Source: Nocardiopsis prasina DSM 43845 (GTDB lineage: Bacteria; Actinomycetota; Actinomycetes; Streptosporangiales; Streptosporangiaceae). Taken from it: 64,000 nt of DNA. The stretch covers positions 36,678-100,677 of the forward strand of contig NZ_ANAE01000125.1 in assembly GCF_000341265.1 (NCBI RefSeq), read 5' to 3'. The notes below the pieces were generated by a model. It was not told the DNA's origin, made no database searches, and saw only the letters and a list, made by a program, of their open reading frames with translations. Position numbers and translations under genes: made by a program. Of this stretch, positions 26,264 to 35,172 are shown piece after piece (within the stretch, counting starts at the first letter, position 1; each line of letters opens with the position of its first letter).

Positions 26264-26704
26264 ATGAGTTACGGGCCTCCGCCCCCGGGCGACCCCGCGG
26301 GACACGACCAGTCCACCGGCGGCTACGGCCCTCCGGTCCCGCAGTACGGTCAGCCGTACGCTCCCTACGGCCAGCCCATGCAGCACTACGGCGCTCCCGG
26401 ACCCTACGGGGTACCCGGTCCGTACGGGGTGCAGCCTCCCGCCTCGGACCCGCCCAAGAACTACCTGGCCTTCAACATCCTGGGCATCTTCGGCTGCCTC
26501 GGCATGACGAGCATCATCGGCATCATCGGCCTGATCTTCGCCCTCCAGGTCAGCAGCAAGTGGCACATCGGCGACTACGCCGGGGCCGAGTCCGCCGCGA
26601 GCACCGCGAAGGTGCTCGGCATCATCGGCCTGTGCTGCTTCGTGGTCACGGCCCTGTACCTGCTCTCGATGGGCGTCGTCATCGTCGCGTCGATCGCGGC
26701 CTGA
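26264..26704 (+). CDS. CD225/dispanin-family membrane protein
   Basis: A protein of 146 residues. The first 60 are Pro/Gly/Tyr-rich (PYGQPY, GPYGVPGPYGV). Then comes the dispanin core: NYLAFNILGIFGCLG (in-membrane hairpin), IGLIFALQVSSKWHIGDYAGAESAASTAK loop, and a second helix LGIIGLCCFVVTALYLL. The ATG is preceded by GGAAGG. In actinobacteria such proteins are common, and their role is unclear. Confidence 0.8.
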   Translation: MSYGPPPPGDPAGHDQSTGGYGPPVPQYGQPYAPYGQPMQHYGAPGPYGVPGPYGVQPPASDPPKNYLAFNILGIFGCLGMTSIIGIIGLIFALQVSSKWHIGDYAGAESAASTAKVLGIIGLCCFVVTALYLLSMGVVIVASIAA

Positions 26705-26730
26705 CCCGGGGACACCCGCGGACCCGCCAG

Positions 26731-26736
26731 TAGTCT
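26731..26736 (+). promoter_or_regulatory. -10 element, leaderless DUF2752 gene
   Basis: TAGTCT ends 6 bases before the GTG at 26743. Confidence 0.55.
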
Positions 26737-26742
26737 GGGCGG

Positions 26743-27279
26743 GTGCAGCAAGACGACGAACCCGCCAGCCCCCGGCCACCCGTCCCGACCCGCCCGGCCG
26801 GACCCGCGGACCGGTCCGGGGGAGGCGTGACCACGGGATGGGTCACCCGTCTCGTCCAGCGGGTCCACCCGGCCACCTGGCCGGTGTCCCTGGGCGTGCT
26901 CGGGGTGTTCGGGCTCGTCCTCCTCCACCTGGTGGACCCCAACGAACCGGGCAACTACCCCACCTGCCCCTGGCTGCTCCTCACTGGCACGTTCTGCCCC
27001 GGCTGCGGCACCATGCGCGCGGTGGCACTGCTCACCCACCTGGACGTGCTCGGCGCCCTCGCCATGAACCCGCTCCTGGTGCTGCTCCTGCCCTACCTCG
27101 CCCTCACCTACGCGACCTGGCTGGCCGGGACCCTGCGGCCACGCGCACGACCGCCCGGACCCGCCCCCACCTGGTTCGTCTGGACGATCCTCGTCTCCTT
27201 CGTGGTCTTCTGGATCGCCCGCAACCTGCCCTGGTTCTCCTTCCTCGCCCCCGGCACCCCGCTCCTGCCCTCCTGGTGA
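26743..27279 (+). CDS. DUF2752 membrane protein
   Basis: A protein of 178 residues. After a Pro-rich start come three to four membrane helices (about 47-66, 88-103, 104-125, 143-160). The DUF2752 signature is clear: [22 protein letters not shown], with the conserved TFCPGCG Cys pair, followed by [13 protein letters not shown]. Function is unknown; the family often sits beside CD225/dispanin genes, as here. The GTG start is fixed by the -10 six bases upstream. Confidence 0.85.
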   Translation: MQQDDEPASPRPPVPTRPAGPADRSGGGVTTGWVTRLVQRVHPATWPVSLGVLGVFGLVLLHLVDPNEPGNYPTCPWLLLTGTFCPGCGTMRAVALLTHLDVLGALAMNPLLVLLLPYLALTYATWLAGTLRPRARPPGPAPTWFVWTILVSFVVFWIARNLPWFSFLAPGTPLLPSW

Positions 27280-27283
27280 GAAC

Positions 27284-27308
27284 GGACCCGCCCCGATGAT
27301 GCGGGTTC
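27284..27308 (+). terminator. Candidate terminator after the DUF2752 gene
   Basis: An 8-bp stem with one G-T pair (27284-27291 with 27301-27308) lies just past the stop codon and before the trpC leader. It is weaker than other hairpins here. Confidence 0.4.
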
Positions 27309-27378
27309 CTGCCCGATCGCGCCGAATCCTCCCGCGCGGTGACCCGGGGGCGGCGGCCCCACGGCCCCCGAGGGTCGA

Positions 27379-27384
27379 TACGAT
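27379..27384 (+). promoter_or_regulatory. Candidate trpC -10 element
   Basis: TACGAT, 109 bases before trpC, fits TAnnnT. No Trp-rich leader ORF was found between it and trpC. Confidence 0.3.
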
Positions 27385-27493
27385 GACCAGCACAGGGTGT
27401 GACGGCCCCGCGCCGACACCCCGACCGGACCGCCGTGTCCACCTCCGGACCGGCCGCCGTGAACCGCAACCATGGACGAGGGAGCTAGAACCT

Positions 27494-28300
27494 GTGAGCG
27501 TGCTCGACGAGATCCTCGACGGAGTACGCGCTGACCTGGCGCAGCGACAGGCGGAACTCCCCCTGGACCGCCTCAAGGCCCAAGCCGAGTCGGTGCCCGT
27601 CCCCAAGGACGCCGAGGCGGCTTTGCGCCGCCCGGGCGTGCACGTCATCGCCGAGGTCAAGCGGGCCAGCCCCTCCAAGGGCCCGCTCGCCTCCATCACC
27701 GACCCCGCCGCCCTGGCCCGCGACTACGAGGCGGGCGGCGCCACCTGGATCAGCGTGCTGACCGAGGGGCGCCGGTTCAACGGCAGCCTGGACGACCTGC
27801 GCGCCGTCCACGCCGCCGTCGAGACCCCCCTGCTGCGCAAGGACTTCGTCGTCAGCTCCTACCAGCTGTGGGAGGCCCGCGTCCACGGAGCCTCCGCGAT
27901 CCTCCTCATCGTCGCCGCCCTGCCCCAGGACGCCCTGGTCTCCCTCGTCGAACGCGCCCGCTCGCTGGGCCTGACCCCGCTGGTCGAGGTCCACGACGAG
28001 GACGAGGTCGCCCGCGCCCTGGACGCCGGAGCGACCGTCATCGGCGTCAACGCGCGCAACCTCAGGACCCTGGAGGTCGACCGGGACACCTTCGCCCGGC
28101 TCGCCCCCCTCATCCCGGCGGACCGTGTCAGAATCGCCGAGTCCGGGATCCGGGGCCCGCACGACCTGCTGGCCCACGCCGGAGCCGGAGCCGGGGCCGT
28201 CCTGGTGGGCGAGAGCCTGGTCCGGGGACGCAACCCGCGCGAGGCCGTCGCCGACCTGGTGACCGCCGGCGCCCACCCCGCGCTGCGCGACCGGAACTGA
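27494..28300 (+). CDS. trpC: Indole-3-glycerol phosphate synthase
   Basis: A barrel enzyme of 268 residues that closes the indole ring from CdRP. Conserved motifs are [15 protein letters not shown] with the catalytic Lys, [45 protein letters not shown] and [10 protein letters not shown]. The GTG at 27494 follows GAGGGAG and gives the usual VSVLDEIL start. It begins the trpC-trpB-trpA group; no TrpF domain is fused. Confidence 0.97.
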   Translation: MSVLDEILDGVRADLAQRQAELPLDRLKAQAESVPVPKDAEAALRRPGVHVIAEVKRASPSKGPLASITDPAALARDYEAGGATWISVLTEGRRFNGSLDDLRAVHAAVETPLLRKDFVVSSYQLWEARVHGASAILLIVAALPQDALVSLVERARSLGLTPLVEVHDEDEVARALDAGATVIGVNARNLRTLEVDRDTFARLAPLIPADRVRIAESGIRGPHDLLAHAGAGAGAVLVGESLVRGRNPREAVADLVTAGAHPALRDRN

Positions 28301-28313
28301 CGGGACGAACACG

Positions 28314-28394
28314 ATGGGATCGACGAAGGCGTACACGGAGCACGCGCGGCACACGCCCGCGCGCCCGCTCCGGCGCCGATGGCGATGGCTCTAG
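28314..28394 (+). CDS. 26-residue ORF ending in Trp-Arg-Trp-Leu (trpM position)
   Basis: A tiny frame between trpC and trpB. It begins MGSTKAYTEHARHT and ends RRRWRWL, with two Trp codons just before the TAG. A GC hairpin starts at the last base of the stop codon. Streptomyces coelicolor has a small gene, trpM, at the same place in its trp cluster; I cannot show homology. The ribosome site is weak (ACGGGACG). It could be a real micropeptide or a Trp-sensing leader acting on trpBA. Confidence 0.45.
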   Translation: MGSTKAYTEHARHTPARPLRRRWRWL

Positions 28395-28424
28395 GGAGCC
28401 CGTAGGCACGACCCGCGGGTTCCC
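28394..28424 (+). promoter_or_regulatory. Hairpin overlapping the stop of the Trp-containing ORF
   Basis: A 9-bp stem (28394-28402 GGGAGCCCG with 28416-28424 CGGGTTCCC, one G-T pair) with a 13-base loop begins at the final G of the TAG. A ribosome paused at the Trp codons would cover its left arm, so an attenuation-like role is possible. Confidence 0.4.
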
Positions 28425-28560
28425 GTCGCCGCGTTGACCCGAAGCAACTCGCGCCGCCCGAGCCAGGCGGCCGCACGGCCGGTCGGCGCGCGGCTCCCGT
28501 GGGCGCGACGCCCCGGGCCGACTCCGCGCGCTCGGCCTCCTCTTCCCAGGAGAATTTCCC

Positions 28561-29778
28561 ATGAGCCACGCCCAACCGGTACCCGACGACCGCGGGCACT
28601 ACGGCCGCTTCGGCGGCCGGTTCGCCCCCGAGTCCCTCATCGCGGCCCTCGACGAGGTCGAGGCCGAGTGGGCCAAGGCCAAGGACGACCCCGCCTTCCA
28701 GGCCGAGTTCGACGAACTCCTCAAGAGCTACGCGGGGCGTCCCAGCCTCCTCACCGAGGCCCGCAACTTCTCCGAGCACGCGGGCGGGGCGCGCGTCCTG
28801 CTCAAGCGCGAGGACCTCAACCACACCGGCTCGCACAAGATCAACAACGTGCTGGGTCAGGTGCTGCTCACCAAACGCATGGGCAAGACCCGCGTGATCG
28901 CGGAGACCGGTGCGGGCCAGCACGGCGTGGCCACCGCCACCGCCTGCGCCCTCATGGGTCTGGACTGCGTGATCTACATGGGGGAGGAGGACACCAAGCG
29001 CCAGGCGCTCAACGTCGCCCGCATGCGCATGCTCGGCGCCGAGGTCGTCCCGGTCACCATCGGCAGCCGCACCCTCAAGGACGCGATCAACGAGACCTTC
29101 CGCGACTGGGTGGCCAACGTCGACCACACCCACTACCTCTTCGGTACCGCAGCGGGTCCGCACCCCTTCCCCAAGCTCGTCCGCGACCTGCACTTCGTCG
29201 TGGGCGCCGAGGCGCGCAAGCAGGTCCTCGAACTCACCGGCAGGCTCCCCGACGCCGTCGCAGCCTGCGTCGGCGGCGGATCCAACGCGATCGCGATCTT
29301 CGCCGCCTTCATCCCCGACGAGAGCGTGGCCCTCTACGGGTTCGAGGCCGGGGGAGCGGGCGCCGACACCGACCAGACCGCCGCCTCCATCACCGCCGGG
29401 AGCCACGGCGTCTTCCACGGCGCGCGCACCTTCGTCCTCCAGGACGAGTACGGCCAGACCCTGCCCAGCCACTCCATCTCGGCCGGGCTCGACTACCCCG
29501 CGGTGGGCCCCGAACACGCCTACCTGGCCGACACGGGACGCGCGGTCTACGAGCCCGTCACCGACACCGAGGCCATGGAGGCCTTCCGGCTGCTCTGCCG
29601 CACCGAGGGCATCATCCCCGCCATCGAGAGCGCGCACGCGCTGGCCGGCGCGATGAGGCTCGGCAAGCGCCTCGGGCCCGACGCCGTGATCCTGGTGAAC
29701 CTCTCCGGACGCGGAGACAAGGACGTCAACACCGCGGCCGCCTACTTCGGCCTCGTCGACTCGGAGGGACAGGCGTGA
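28561..29778 (+). CDS. trpB: Tryptophan synthase beta chain
   Basis: A PLP enzyme of 405 residues that joins indole and serine. [15 protein letters not shown] opens the protein; the PLP Lys is in [29 protein letters not shown], the phosphate-binding [12 protein letters not shown] and [13 protein letters not shown] are all present, as is the C-terminal [15 protein letters not shown] lies 7 bases before the ATG. The stop overlaps the trpA start. Confidence 0.98.
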   Translation: MSHAQPVPDDRGHYGRFGGRFAPESLIAALDEVEAEWAKAKDDPAFQAEFDELLKSYAGRPSLLTEARNFSEHAGGARVLLKREDLNHTGSHKINNVLGQVLLTKRMGKTRVIAETGAGQHGVATATACALMGLDCVIYMGEEDTKRQALNVARMRMLGAEVVPVTIGSRTLKDAINETFRDWVANVDHTHYLFGTAAGPHPFPKLVRDLHFVVGAEARKQVLELTGRLPDAVAACVGGGSNAIAIFAAFIPDESVALYGFEAGGAGADTDQTAASITAGSHGVFHGARTFVLQDEYGQTLPSHSISAGLDYPAVGPEHAYLADTGRAVYEPVTDTEAMEAFRLLCRTEGIIPAIESAHALAGAMRLGKRLGPDAVILVNLSGRGDKDVNTAAAYFGLVDSEGQA

Positions 29779-30590
29779 TGACCGCGACCACGCTCCAGAC
29801 CAAGCTCGCCCAGGCCCGCGAGGCCGACCGCGCCGCGCTCGTCGGCTACCTGCCCGCCGGTTTCCCCGATGTCGACTCCTCGATCCGGGTCATCCAGGCC
29901 ATGGTCGAGGGCGGGTGCGACGTCATCGAGGTCGGCCTGCCCTACTCCGACCCCATGATGGACGGTCCCACCATCCAGCGCGCCGCCGACCGGGCGCTGG
30001 CCTCGGGTACCACCACCGACGACGTCCTCCGGGTCGTGGAGGCCACGGCCGCGACCGGCGCCGCCGCCCTGGTCATGTCGTACTGGAACCCGATCGAACG
30101 CTACGGCGTGGAGCGCTTCGCCACCGAACTCGCCAAGGCGGGCGGGGCGGGGGTCATCACCCCCGACCTCATCCCCGAGGAGGCCGAGGAGTGGTACGCG
30201 GCCTCCGAGCAGGCCGGACTCGACCGGATCTTCCTGGTCGCCCCGTCCTCCACGGACCGGCGCCTGGAACTCACCACCGGCGCGTGCAGCGGATTCGTGT
30301 ACGCGGCCTCGCTCATGGGTGTCACCGGTACCCGCGCCCAGGTCGCCGACACCGCCGAGGCCCTGGTGCGCCGCACCCGGGCGGTCACCCGTGAGTCGGG
30401 CCTGCCGATCTGCGTGGGGCTGGGCATCTCCACGGCCGCGCAGGCCGCCGAGGTCGCCGCCTATGCCGACGGCGTCATCGTCGGCGCCGGGTTCTGCCAG
30501 CGAGTCCTGGACGCCCCGGACCTGGAGACCGGGCTCGTCGCGGTCCGCTCCTTCGCCGAGGACCTCTCCGCCGGGGTGCGCTCCCGGTAG
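29778..30590 (+). CDS. trpA: Tryptophan synthase alpha chain
   Basis: A barrel protein of 270 residues that cleaves indole-glycerol phosphate and feeds indole to TrpB. Catalytic residues are the Glu in VIEVGLPYSDP and the Asp in the following DGPTIQ loop; YLPAGFPD, YAASLMGVTGTR and CVGLGIST match the family. ATG 29778 overlaps the trpB TGA (TGATG); a GTG lies one codon earlier at 29775. Confidence 0.97.
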   Translation: MTATTLQTKLAQAREADRAALVGYLPAGFPDVDSSIRVIQAMVEGGCDVIEVGLPYSDPMMDGPTIQRAADRALASGTTTDDVLRVVEATAATGAAALVMSYWNPIERYGVERFATELAKAGGAGVITPDLIPEEAEEWYAASEQAGLDRIFLVAPSSTDRRLELTTGACSGFVYAASLMGVTGTRAQVADTAEALVRRTRAVTRESGLPICVGLGISTAAQAAEVAAYADGVIVGAGFCQRVLDAPDLETGLVAVRSFAEDLSAGVRSR

Positions 30591-30638
30591 CCCGACCCCA
30601 GGGCTCGGGAGCCGATCCCGGCCCATGCCACAACCCCC

Positions 30639-30673
30639 GCGGTGGGCCGCGCCAGCAAGGCGCGGCCCACCGC
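30639..30673 (+). terminator. trp cluster terminator
   Basis: A 15-bp perfect stem (30639-30653 with 30659-30673), 5-base loop, 48 bases after trpA. Confidence 0.8.
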
Positions 30674-30856
30674 TCTCGTGTCCGCACCCCAGCCGTCCCG
30701 GGCAGGTCAAGCCCAGGGTTAAGAGGGTGAGAATCGGGTGAGAGGCGCCCTCGGATCCCCGTGAACCGGCCACCCGTTCGGGCTCCGGGTGGTGTGATGG
30801 CGGTGTCCCGGACGCGTGGCCGCCCGCCGTGCTCTCCGGTTCCGACGCCCTGTGCC

Positions 30857-30885
30857 ACAAAGTCACTACACACAGTAGGCTTTGT
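30857..30885. promoter_or_regulatory. Nested inverted repeats upstream of the MauE/DoxX gene
   Basis: Outer arms ACAAAG and CTTTGT enclose inner CTAC and GTAG. The 29-base AT-rich site lies about 80 bases before the MauE/DoxX start in the 374-base trpA to MauE gap, which otherwise holds only the trp terminator. An operator or promoter is likely. Confidence 0.4.
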
Positions 30886-30964
30886 TCCAACACGAAGAGC
30901 GACCAGGCGCGCACCCAGTGGCATGAGCGCGAACGACCGACCCCCACTCCCGAAGGCCTCGCAG

Positions 30965-31474
30965 ATGACGGAAACCCACGACGACACCCCCACCTCCCGG
31001 CCCACCGGCCGCTGGGAGACCGTCCAACCCTGGCTCACCCTCGCCTGCCGGGTCGGTCTCGCCGCCGTCCTCATCACCGCGGCCGTCACCAAGTTCCCGC
31101 CCGCCCTCTCCGTGCAGGCGGTCGAGGCCTACGACCTCTTCCCCACCGAGGTCGCCCAGTTCATCGGCCACGTCCTCCCGCTGTTCGAGCTCGCCCTCGC
31201 CCTGCTCCTCCTCGTGGGCCTGGCCACCCGCCAGGTCGGCGCCGTCGGCGCCCTGCTGATGATCGTCTTCATCGCGGGAATCCTCTCCGCCATGGCCCGG
31301 GGCCTCAACATCGACTGCGGCTGCTTCGGCGGCGGCGGCCAGGTCGACCCCGGCGAGACCACATACGGGCTCTCCATCGCACGGGACATCGCCTTCGCGG
31401 CCATGGGCGCCTTCATCGCGCTCTGGCCCCGATCCCCCTTCGCCCTCGACCGCGCCCTCGGGCTCTTCCGCTAG
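30965..31474 (+). CDS. MauE/DoxX-family membrane protein
   Basis: A protein of 169 residues with four membrane helices. LACRVGLAAVLITAAVTKFPPAL begins the fold; LFELALALLLLVGLATRQVGAVGALLM and a NIDCGCFGGGGQ motif with a paired Cys follow. MauE-type proteins supply reducing power or help fold extracytoplasmic proteins with disulfides. The next gene encodes a DsbA-like thiol oxidoreductase, so the pair probably acts together at the membrane. ATG 30965 follows GAAGG; an alternative in-frame ATG lies at 30923. Confidence 0.82.
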   Translation: MTETHDDTPTSRPTGRWETVQPWLTLACRVGLAAVLITAAVTKFPPALSVQAVEAYDLFPTEVAQFIGHVLPLFELALALLLLVGLATRQVGAVGALLMIVFIAGILSAMARGLNIDCGCFGGGGQVDPGETTYGLSIARDIAFAAMGAFIALWPRSPFALDRALGLFR

Positions 31475-31549
31475 TCCCGGAACACGGTGCCCCGGCACCA
31501 CCGACGCGACGGTCGACCACCTCCAGAAAGCCAGAAACAGAGGAACACC

Positions 31550-32542
31550 ATGGGGAGTGAAGCGCGCAAGCGCTCCCGCGAGAAGCTCAGGGAACAGCGG
31601 GAGAAGGAGAAGCGGGCCGCCAAACGCAACCGGACCCTCATCGTCGTCGGCGCCGCCGCGGCCGTGGTCCTGCTCGTCGTCGGGATCGGCTACGCCGTCC
31701 TCACCTCCGACAACAGCGACGGCTACGAGGGCCCGCTGGCCGCCCAGACCCTCCAGGAGGACGGCAGCGTCGTCATGGCCGAGCCGGACGCCTCCGCCCC
31801 CGTCGTCGAGGTCTACGCCGACTACCAGTGCCCCGCCTGCCGCCAGTTCGAGCACTTCGGCGGTGACGTCCTCAAGGAGCAGGCCGCCGCGGGCACCGCC
31901 ATCGTCCACTACCGGCCGATGAGCATCTTCGCCCAGCAGCCCGTCCCCATCAGCTCGAACTCACTGCGCGCCGGTGCCGCGGCCCGCGCCGCCGCGGACT
32001 ACGGCGTCTTCGTCGAGTACAACGACACCCTCTTCGAGAACCAGCCCACCGAGGGCAAGGACGGCTTCACCGTCGACGAGCTCAAACAGTGGTTCCGCGA
32101 CACCGAGCCCTCCGACGAGGACGCGCAGGCCTTCGACGACCGCGTCGACGGCGAGGCGGAGATCGTCAAGGAGTTCACCGAGGAGTACCTGCCCGCCCTC
32201 ACCGCCGACGCCACCGAGCAGATCGGCGAGGAGAACATCGGAACCATGGTCCTGTCCGACCTCATCAGCTGGGGAGCCAGCAACGGACACGACCCCGCCT
32301 TCCTGGAGGGCACCTACACGGGCGAGATCATCGACGCCACAGGGAAGGCCTACACTCGCTACAGCGGAGCCAACGAGTTCCGCGCCACGCCTTCCGTCTA
32401 CATCAACGGCGAGTTGCTCGACGGCAACACCGCCATGTCCGCCAGGGGCCTGTCCGACGCCATCGCAGAGGCGGGCGACGGCGAGGTCAACACCGAGCCG
32501 ATGGACTCCGACGGCGGGGGTGACGCGGAGGAGAACCCCTGA
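31550..32542 (+). CDS. Membrane-anchored DsbA-like thiol oxidoreductase
   Basis: A protein of 330 residues. A very basic cytoplasmic start (1-29), one membrane helix (about 30-51) and an extracytoplasmic thioredoxin-fold domain. The active site is C94-P-A-C97 (YADYQCPACRQF) and the cis-Pro loop is RATPSVYINGE. A helical insertion (about 140-270) is typical of DsbA/BdbD-like thioredoxin_4 proteins. ATG 31550 follows AGAGGAAC. It lies between the MauE/DoxX gene and lgt, a module for exported proteins. Confidence 0.9.
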   Translation: MGSEARKRSREKLREQREKEKRAAKRNRTLIVVGAAAAVVLLVVGIGYAVLTSDNSDGYEGPLAAQTLQEDGSVVMAEPDASAPVVEVYADYQCPACRQFEHFGGDVLKEQAAAGTAIVHYRPMSIFAQQPVPISSNSLRAGAAARAAADYGVFVEYNDTLFENQPTEGKDGFTVDELKQWFRDTEPSDEDAQAFDDRVDGEAEIVKEFTEEYLPALTADATEQIGEENIGTMVLSDLISWGASNGHDPAFLEGTYTGEIIDATGKAYTRYSGANEFRATPSVYINGELLDGNTAMSARGLSDAIAEAGDGEVNTEPMDSDGGGDAEENP

Positions 32543-32582
32543 TCACCACCCCCGCACGCGGGGCGAACCCGAGAGCAGAGCA

Positions 32583-33701
32583 GTGACATTGTCGTCGACA
32601 GCTTCCGAGGGCGCGGCCGAGTTCGGCCGCGCCCTCGCGGCCATTCCCAGCCCCGAGATCAACTCGATCCCCATCGGGCCGTTCCAGATCCACTTCTACG
32701 CCCTGTGCATCCTCGCCGGGGTCATCGTCGCGGTCTACTGGAGCGAGCGCCGCTGGAAGGCGATGGGCGGCGAGCCCGGCACCATCATGGACATGGCCGT
32801 GTGGGCCGTGATCCTGGGGCTGATCGGCGGACGCCTCTACCACGTCATCAGTGACGCCCACCTGTACTTCGGGCCGGACCGCGAGGCCATCCGGGCCCTC
32901 TACGTGTGGGAGGGCGGACTGGGCATCTGGGGCGCCATCCCGCTGGGCGCCGTGGGTGTGTGGCTGGTCGCCCGCAAGCGCGGACTGTCGATGTCCAAGC
33001 TCTCCTTCGCGATCGCCCCCACCCTCCCGCTGGCCCAGGCCATCGGCCGCTGGGGCAACTACTTCAACCAGGAGCTCTTCGGGCGTCCCACCGACCTGCC
33101 CTGGGCGCTGGAGATCTACCCCACCCCCGAGGGCCACATGCGGGCGGGCATGGAGGTGGGAGTCACCACCTATCACCCGACCTTCCTCTACGAGTCCCTG
33201 TGGTGCCTGGTCCTGGCGGTCCTGCTGGCCTACCTCGGCCGCCGCTTCGAGGGCTCCCTCCAGGGCGGACGCCTCTTCGCCGTCTACGTCGTGGGCTACT
33301 GCGTCGGCCGCTTCTGGATCGAGTACCTGCGCGTCGACCCCGCCAACGACTTCTTCGGCATGCGCCTGAACAACTGGACCTCCATCGCGGTCCTGCTCGG
33401 CGCCCTGGCCTACTTCGTCTGGGCCGGCCGCCGCCTCGACTCCTTCTCCACCGCCGTCGTCCCCCACGGACAGGACGCCGGGACCCAGGTGTTCGGAGAC
33501 ACATCCGCCGGCGAGAAGGCCGACGAAGGCACCGTCTACAGTGCCGTCGACGGCGACGACTCGGTGTTCGACCAGGCCACGAGCGGTTCCGAGGGAGCCG
33601 GGACGGAATACCACCCGAGCCCTGAGCGATCTAGTAGCGAGGGCTCGGCGGAGGACGGCGCCGACGGCGCGGAAGGCAACTCCGGGTCGAAGCCCGAGTA
33701 G
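32583..33701 (+). CDS. lgt: Prolipoprotein diacylglyceryl transferase
   Basis: A protein of 372 residues. It transfers diacylglycerol from phosphatidylglycerol to the lipobox Cys of prelipoproteins in the membrane. Seven helices and the signature GRWGNYFNQELFGRPT are present; HVISDAHLYF and WEGGLGIWGAIPLG match the family. The C-terminal 80 residues form an acidic, Ser-rich tail seen in many actinobacterial Lgt proteins. The GTG at 32583 has only a weak ribosome site. The window encodes several of its likely substrates (beta-lactamase and two Liv binding proteins). Confidence 0.96.
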   Translation: MTLSSTASEGAAEFGRALAAIPSPEINSIPIGPFQIHFYALCILAGVIVAVYWSERRWKAMGGEPGTIMDMAVWAVILGLIGGRLYHVISDAHLYFGPDREAIRALYVWEGGLGIWGAIPLGAVGVWLVARKRGLSMSKLSFAIAPTLPLAQAIGRWGNYFNQELFGRPTDLPWALEIYPTPEGHMRAGMEVGVTTYHPTFLYESLWCLVLAVLLAYLGRRFEGSLQGGRLFAVYVVGYCVGRFWIEYLRVDPANDFFGMRLNNWTSIAVLLGALAYFVWAGRRLDSFSTAVVPHGQDAGTQVFGDTSAGEKADEGTVYSAVDGDDSVFDQATSGSEGAGTEYHPSPERSSSEGSAEDGADGAEGNSGSKPE

Positions 33702-33722
33702 AGCGGGACATTCCGAAAACCG

Positions 33723-33746
33723 GCGCACCGGCCCGTGGCCGTGCGC
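33723..33746 (+). terminator. lgt terminator
   Basis: A 10-bp stem with one bulged C (GCGCAC, GGCC paired with GGCC, GTGCGC) and a 3-base loop, 21 bases past lgt. Confidence 0.6.
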
Positions 33747-33805
33747 GCCGTACGACGAAGCCCGCAACAGTCGAGCAGACCACGGGTTGACGATTGAGAA
33801 AGACC

Positions 33806-34972
33806 GTGAGCAGAGCCGAGTCCGGTCACGGACGCAGACGTCGGCGCGGCGGATCGCGCCGCGCCGAAAGCGCCCGCACCGAAGAGCACGTCGAGGAACA
33901 CGGCCCCGAGGACGGGTACGAGGAGCAGTACGACCCGGAGGAGGACTTCTCCGCGGAGTACGGCCACACCCAGGCCCGCCCGGACGCCGAGTACGACGAC
34001 TACGACGACCCCGAGGACGGTTACGAGGACGAGGAGGACCCGGAACACGGGGCCACTCGTGCCGAGGGCCGCAAGGGCCGACGCAAGGACAAGAAGGGCG
34101 TGGGACTCGTCTCCGCCTTCTCCGCGTCCGCGATCAAGAAGGTGTCGGTCCTGGGCGACCGGCCCAACCAGATCGTCTACACCCTTGCCGAACAGAGCAA
34201 GCGCAAGCGCGGCACCGCCGTGCTCGGAGTGCTCCTGGGCGCCTTCAGCATCGCCCTGGTCGCCCTCCTGGGACTGCTGACCTACCAGCTCGTCACCGGG
34301 ACCGGCGGCAACACCGACCGGGGTGAGGAGAGCATCGTCGCGCCGCCGGAGGGGCACAGCACCATCACTCCGGAGCTGTACCTGTCCGAGCCCGACCGGC
34401 CCGAGGTGTTCGGTTCCATCGAGAACCGTCCCGACGACGTCGAGCCCATGACCGACGAGTCCGTCTTCGGGCCCGTCGAGGAACTCGACATGGCCGGGAT
34501 GAAGCTGGAGCTCCAGGAGTCCGAGGTCACCGACTCCTGCACCTCACTGGTGTGGGGCGAACAGCTCGGCCAGAGCCTCCTGGACGCCAACTGCCTCAAC
34601 GCGGCCTCCGGTGTGTACACCGACTCCGACGACGACTACGTCGCCCAGGTGACCCTGTTCGACCTCTCCGACAGCGCGGGCGCCACCGAGGTGGCCGCCG
34701 CCATGGACCCGGGCAACGTGGAGACCGGGGCGGGCTTCCTGCTGTCCCGTGAACTCGACGGCGTCGAGGGACTCCAGGAGGGCTACAGCCAGGCCACCAC
34801 CCAGGTCATGGGTCACTACCTGGCCGTGTACTGGGTCGCGCGCACCGATGGCTCCCTGCCGGGGGACGACTCCGGTCTGGCCACCGCGAGCGTGGTCTCG
34901 CAGAGCGCCTTCGGGTTCGTCTACGACGAGGTCGTCGCGCACAAGCCCGAGGAAGAGGAAGAGGGAGAGTAG
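33806..34972 (+). CDS. Single-pass membrane protein, WGEQ paralogue 1
   Basis: A protein of 388 residues and unknown function. The N-terminal 95 residues are Arg-rich, then strongly acidic with Tyr (DYDDPEDGYEDEEDPE). A basic linker leads to one membrane helix (about 136-160). The outer domain contains CTSLVWGEQLGQSLLDANCLNAASGVY, with two Cys flanking a WGEQ motif, a VTLFDL strand, an AMDPGN loop, and a MGHYLAVYWV segment near the end. The same arrangement recurs in the next gene. Start: GTG 33806 (GAGAAAG upstream); TTG 33794 is possible. Confidence 0.75.
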   Translation: MSRAESGHGRRRRRGGSRRAESARTEEHVEEHGPEDGYEEQYDPEEDFSAEYGHTQARPDAEYDDYDDPEDGYEDEEDPEHGATRAEGRKGRRKDKKGVGLVSAFSASAIKKVSVLGDRPNQIVYTLAEQSKRKRGTAVLGVLLGAFSIALVALLGLLTYQLVTGTGGNTDRGEESIVAPPEGHSTITPELYLSEPDRPEVFGSIENRPDDVEPMTDESVFGPVEELDMAGMKLELQESEVTDSCTSLVWGEQLGQSLLDANCLNAASGVYTDSDDDYVAQVTLFDLSDSAGATEVAAAMDPGNVETGAGFLLSRELDGVEGLQEGYSQATTQVMGHYLAVYWVARTDGSLPGDDSGLATASVVSQSAFGFVYDEVVAHKPEEEEEGE

Positions 34973-35121
34973 GAGCGGGTCTGTCCGGCCCCGTCGGGCG
35001 CCCCGATAGGATCTCGGACAGATCGATCCGCCCGCAGGGGTGTGTTCCAGGGATTTCTGGGAACACGGCCCCGGGGCCGACACCAGGCGGGAGGCGTCCC
35101 CCCGCCGTTCCCGAGCGCAAC

Positions 35122-35150
35122 CGGGCCGGTCACCTCACGTGACCGGCCCG
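35122..35150 (+). terminator. Terminator between the WGEQ paralogues
   Basis: A perfect 12-bp stem (35122-35133 with 35139-35150), 5-base loop. A second, bulged dyad (GTGTTCCAG with CTGGGAACAC) lies at 35042-35066. Confidence 0.75.
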
Positions 35151-35172
35151 CATCCACGGAAAGGTCCTTTGG

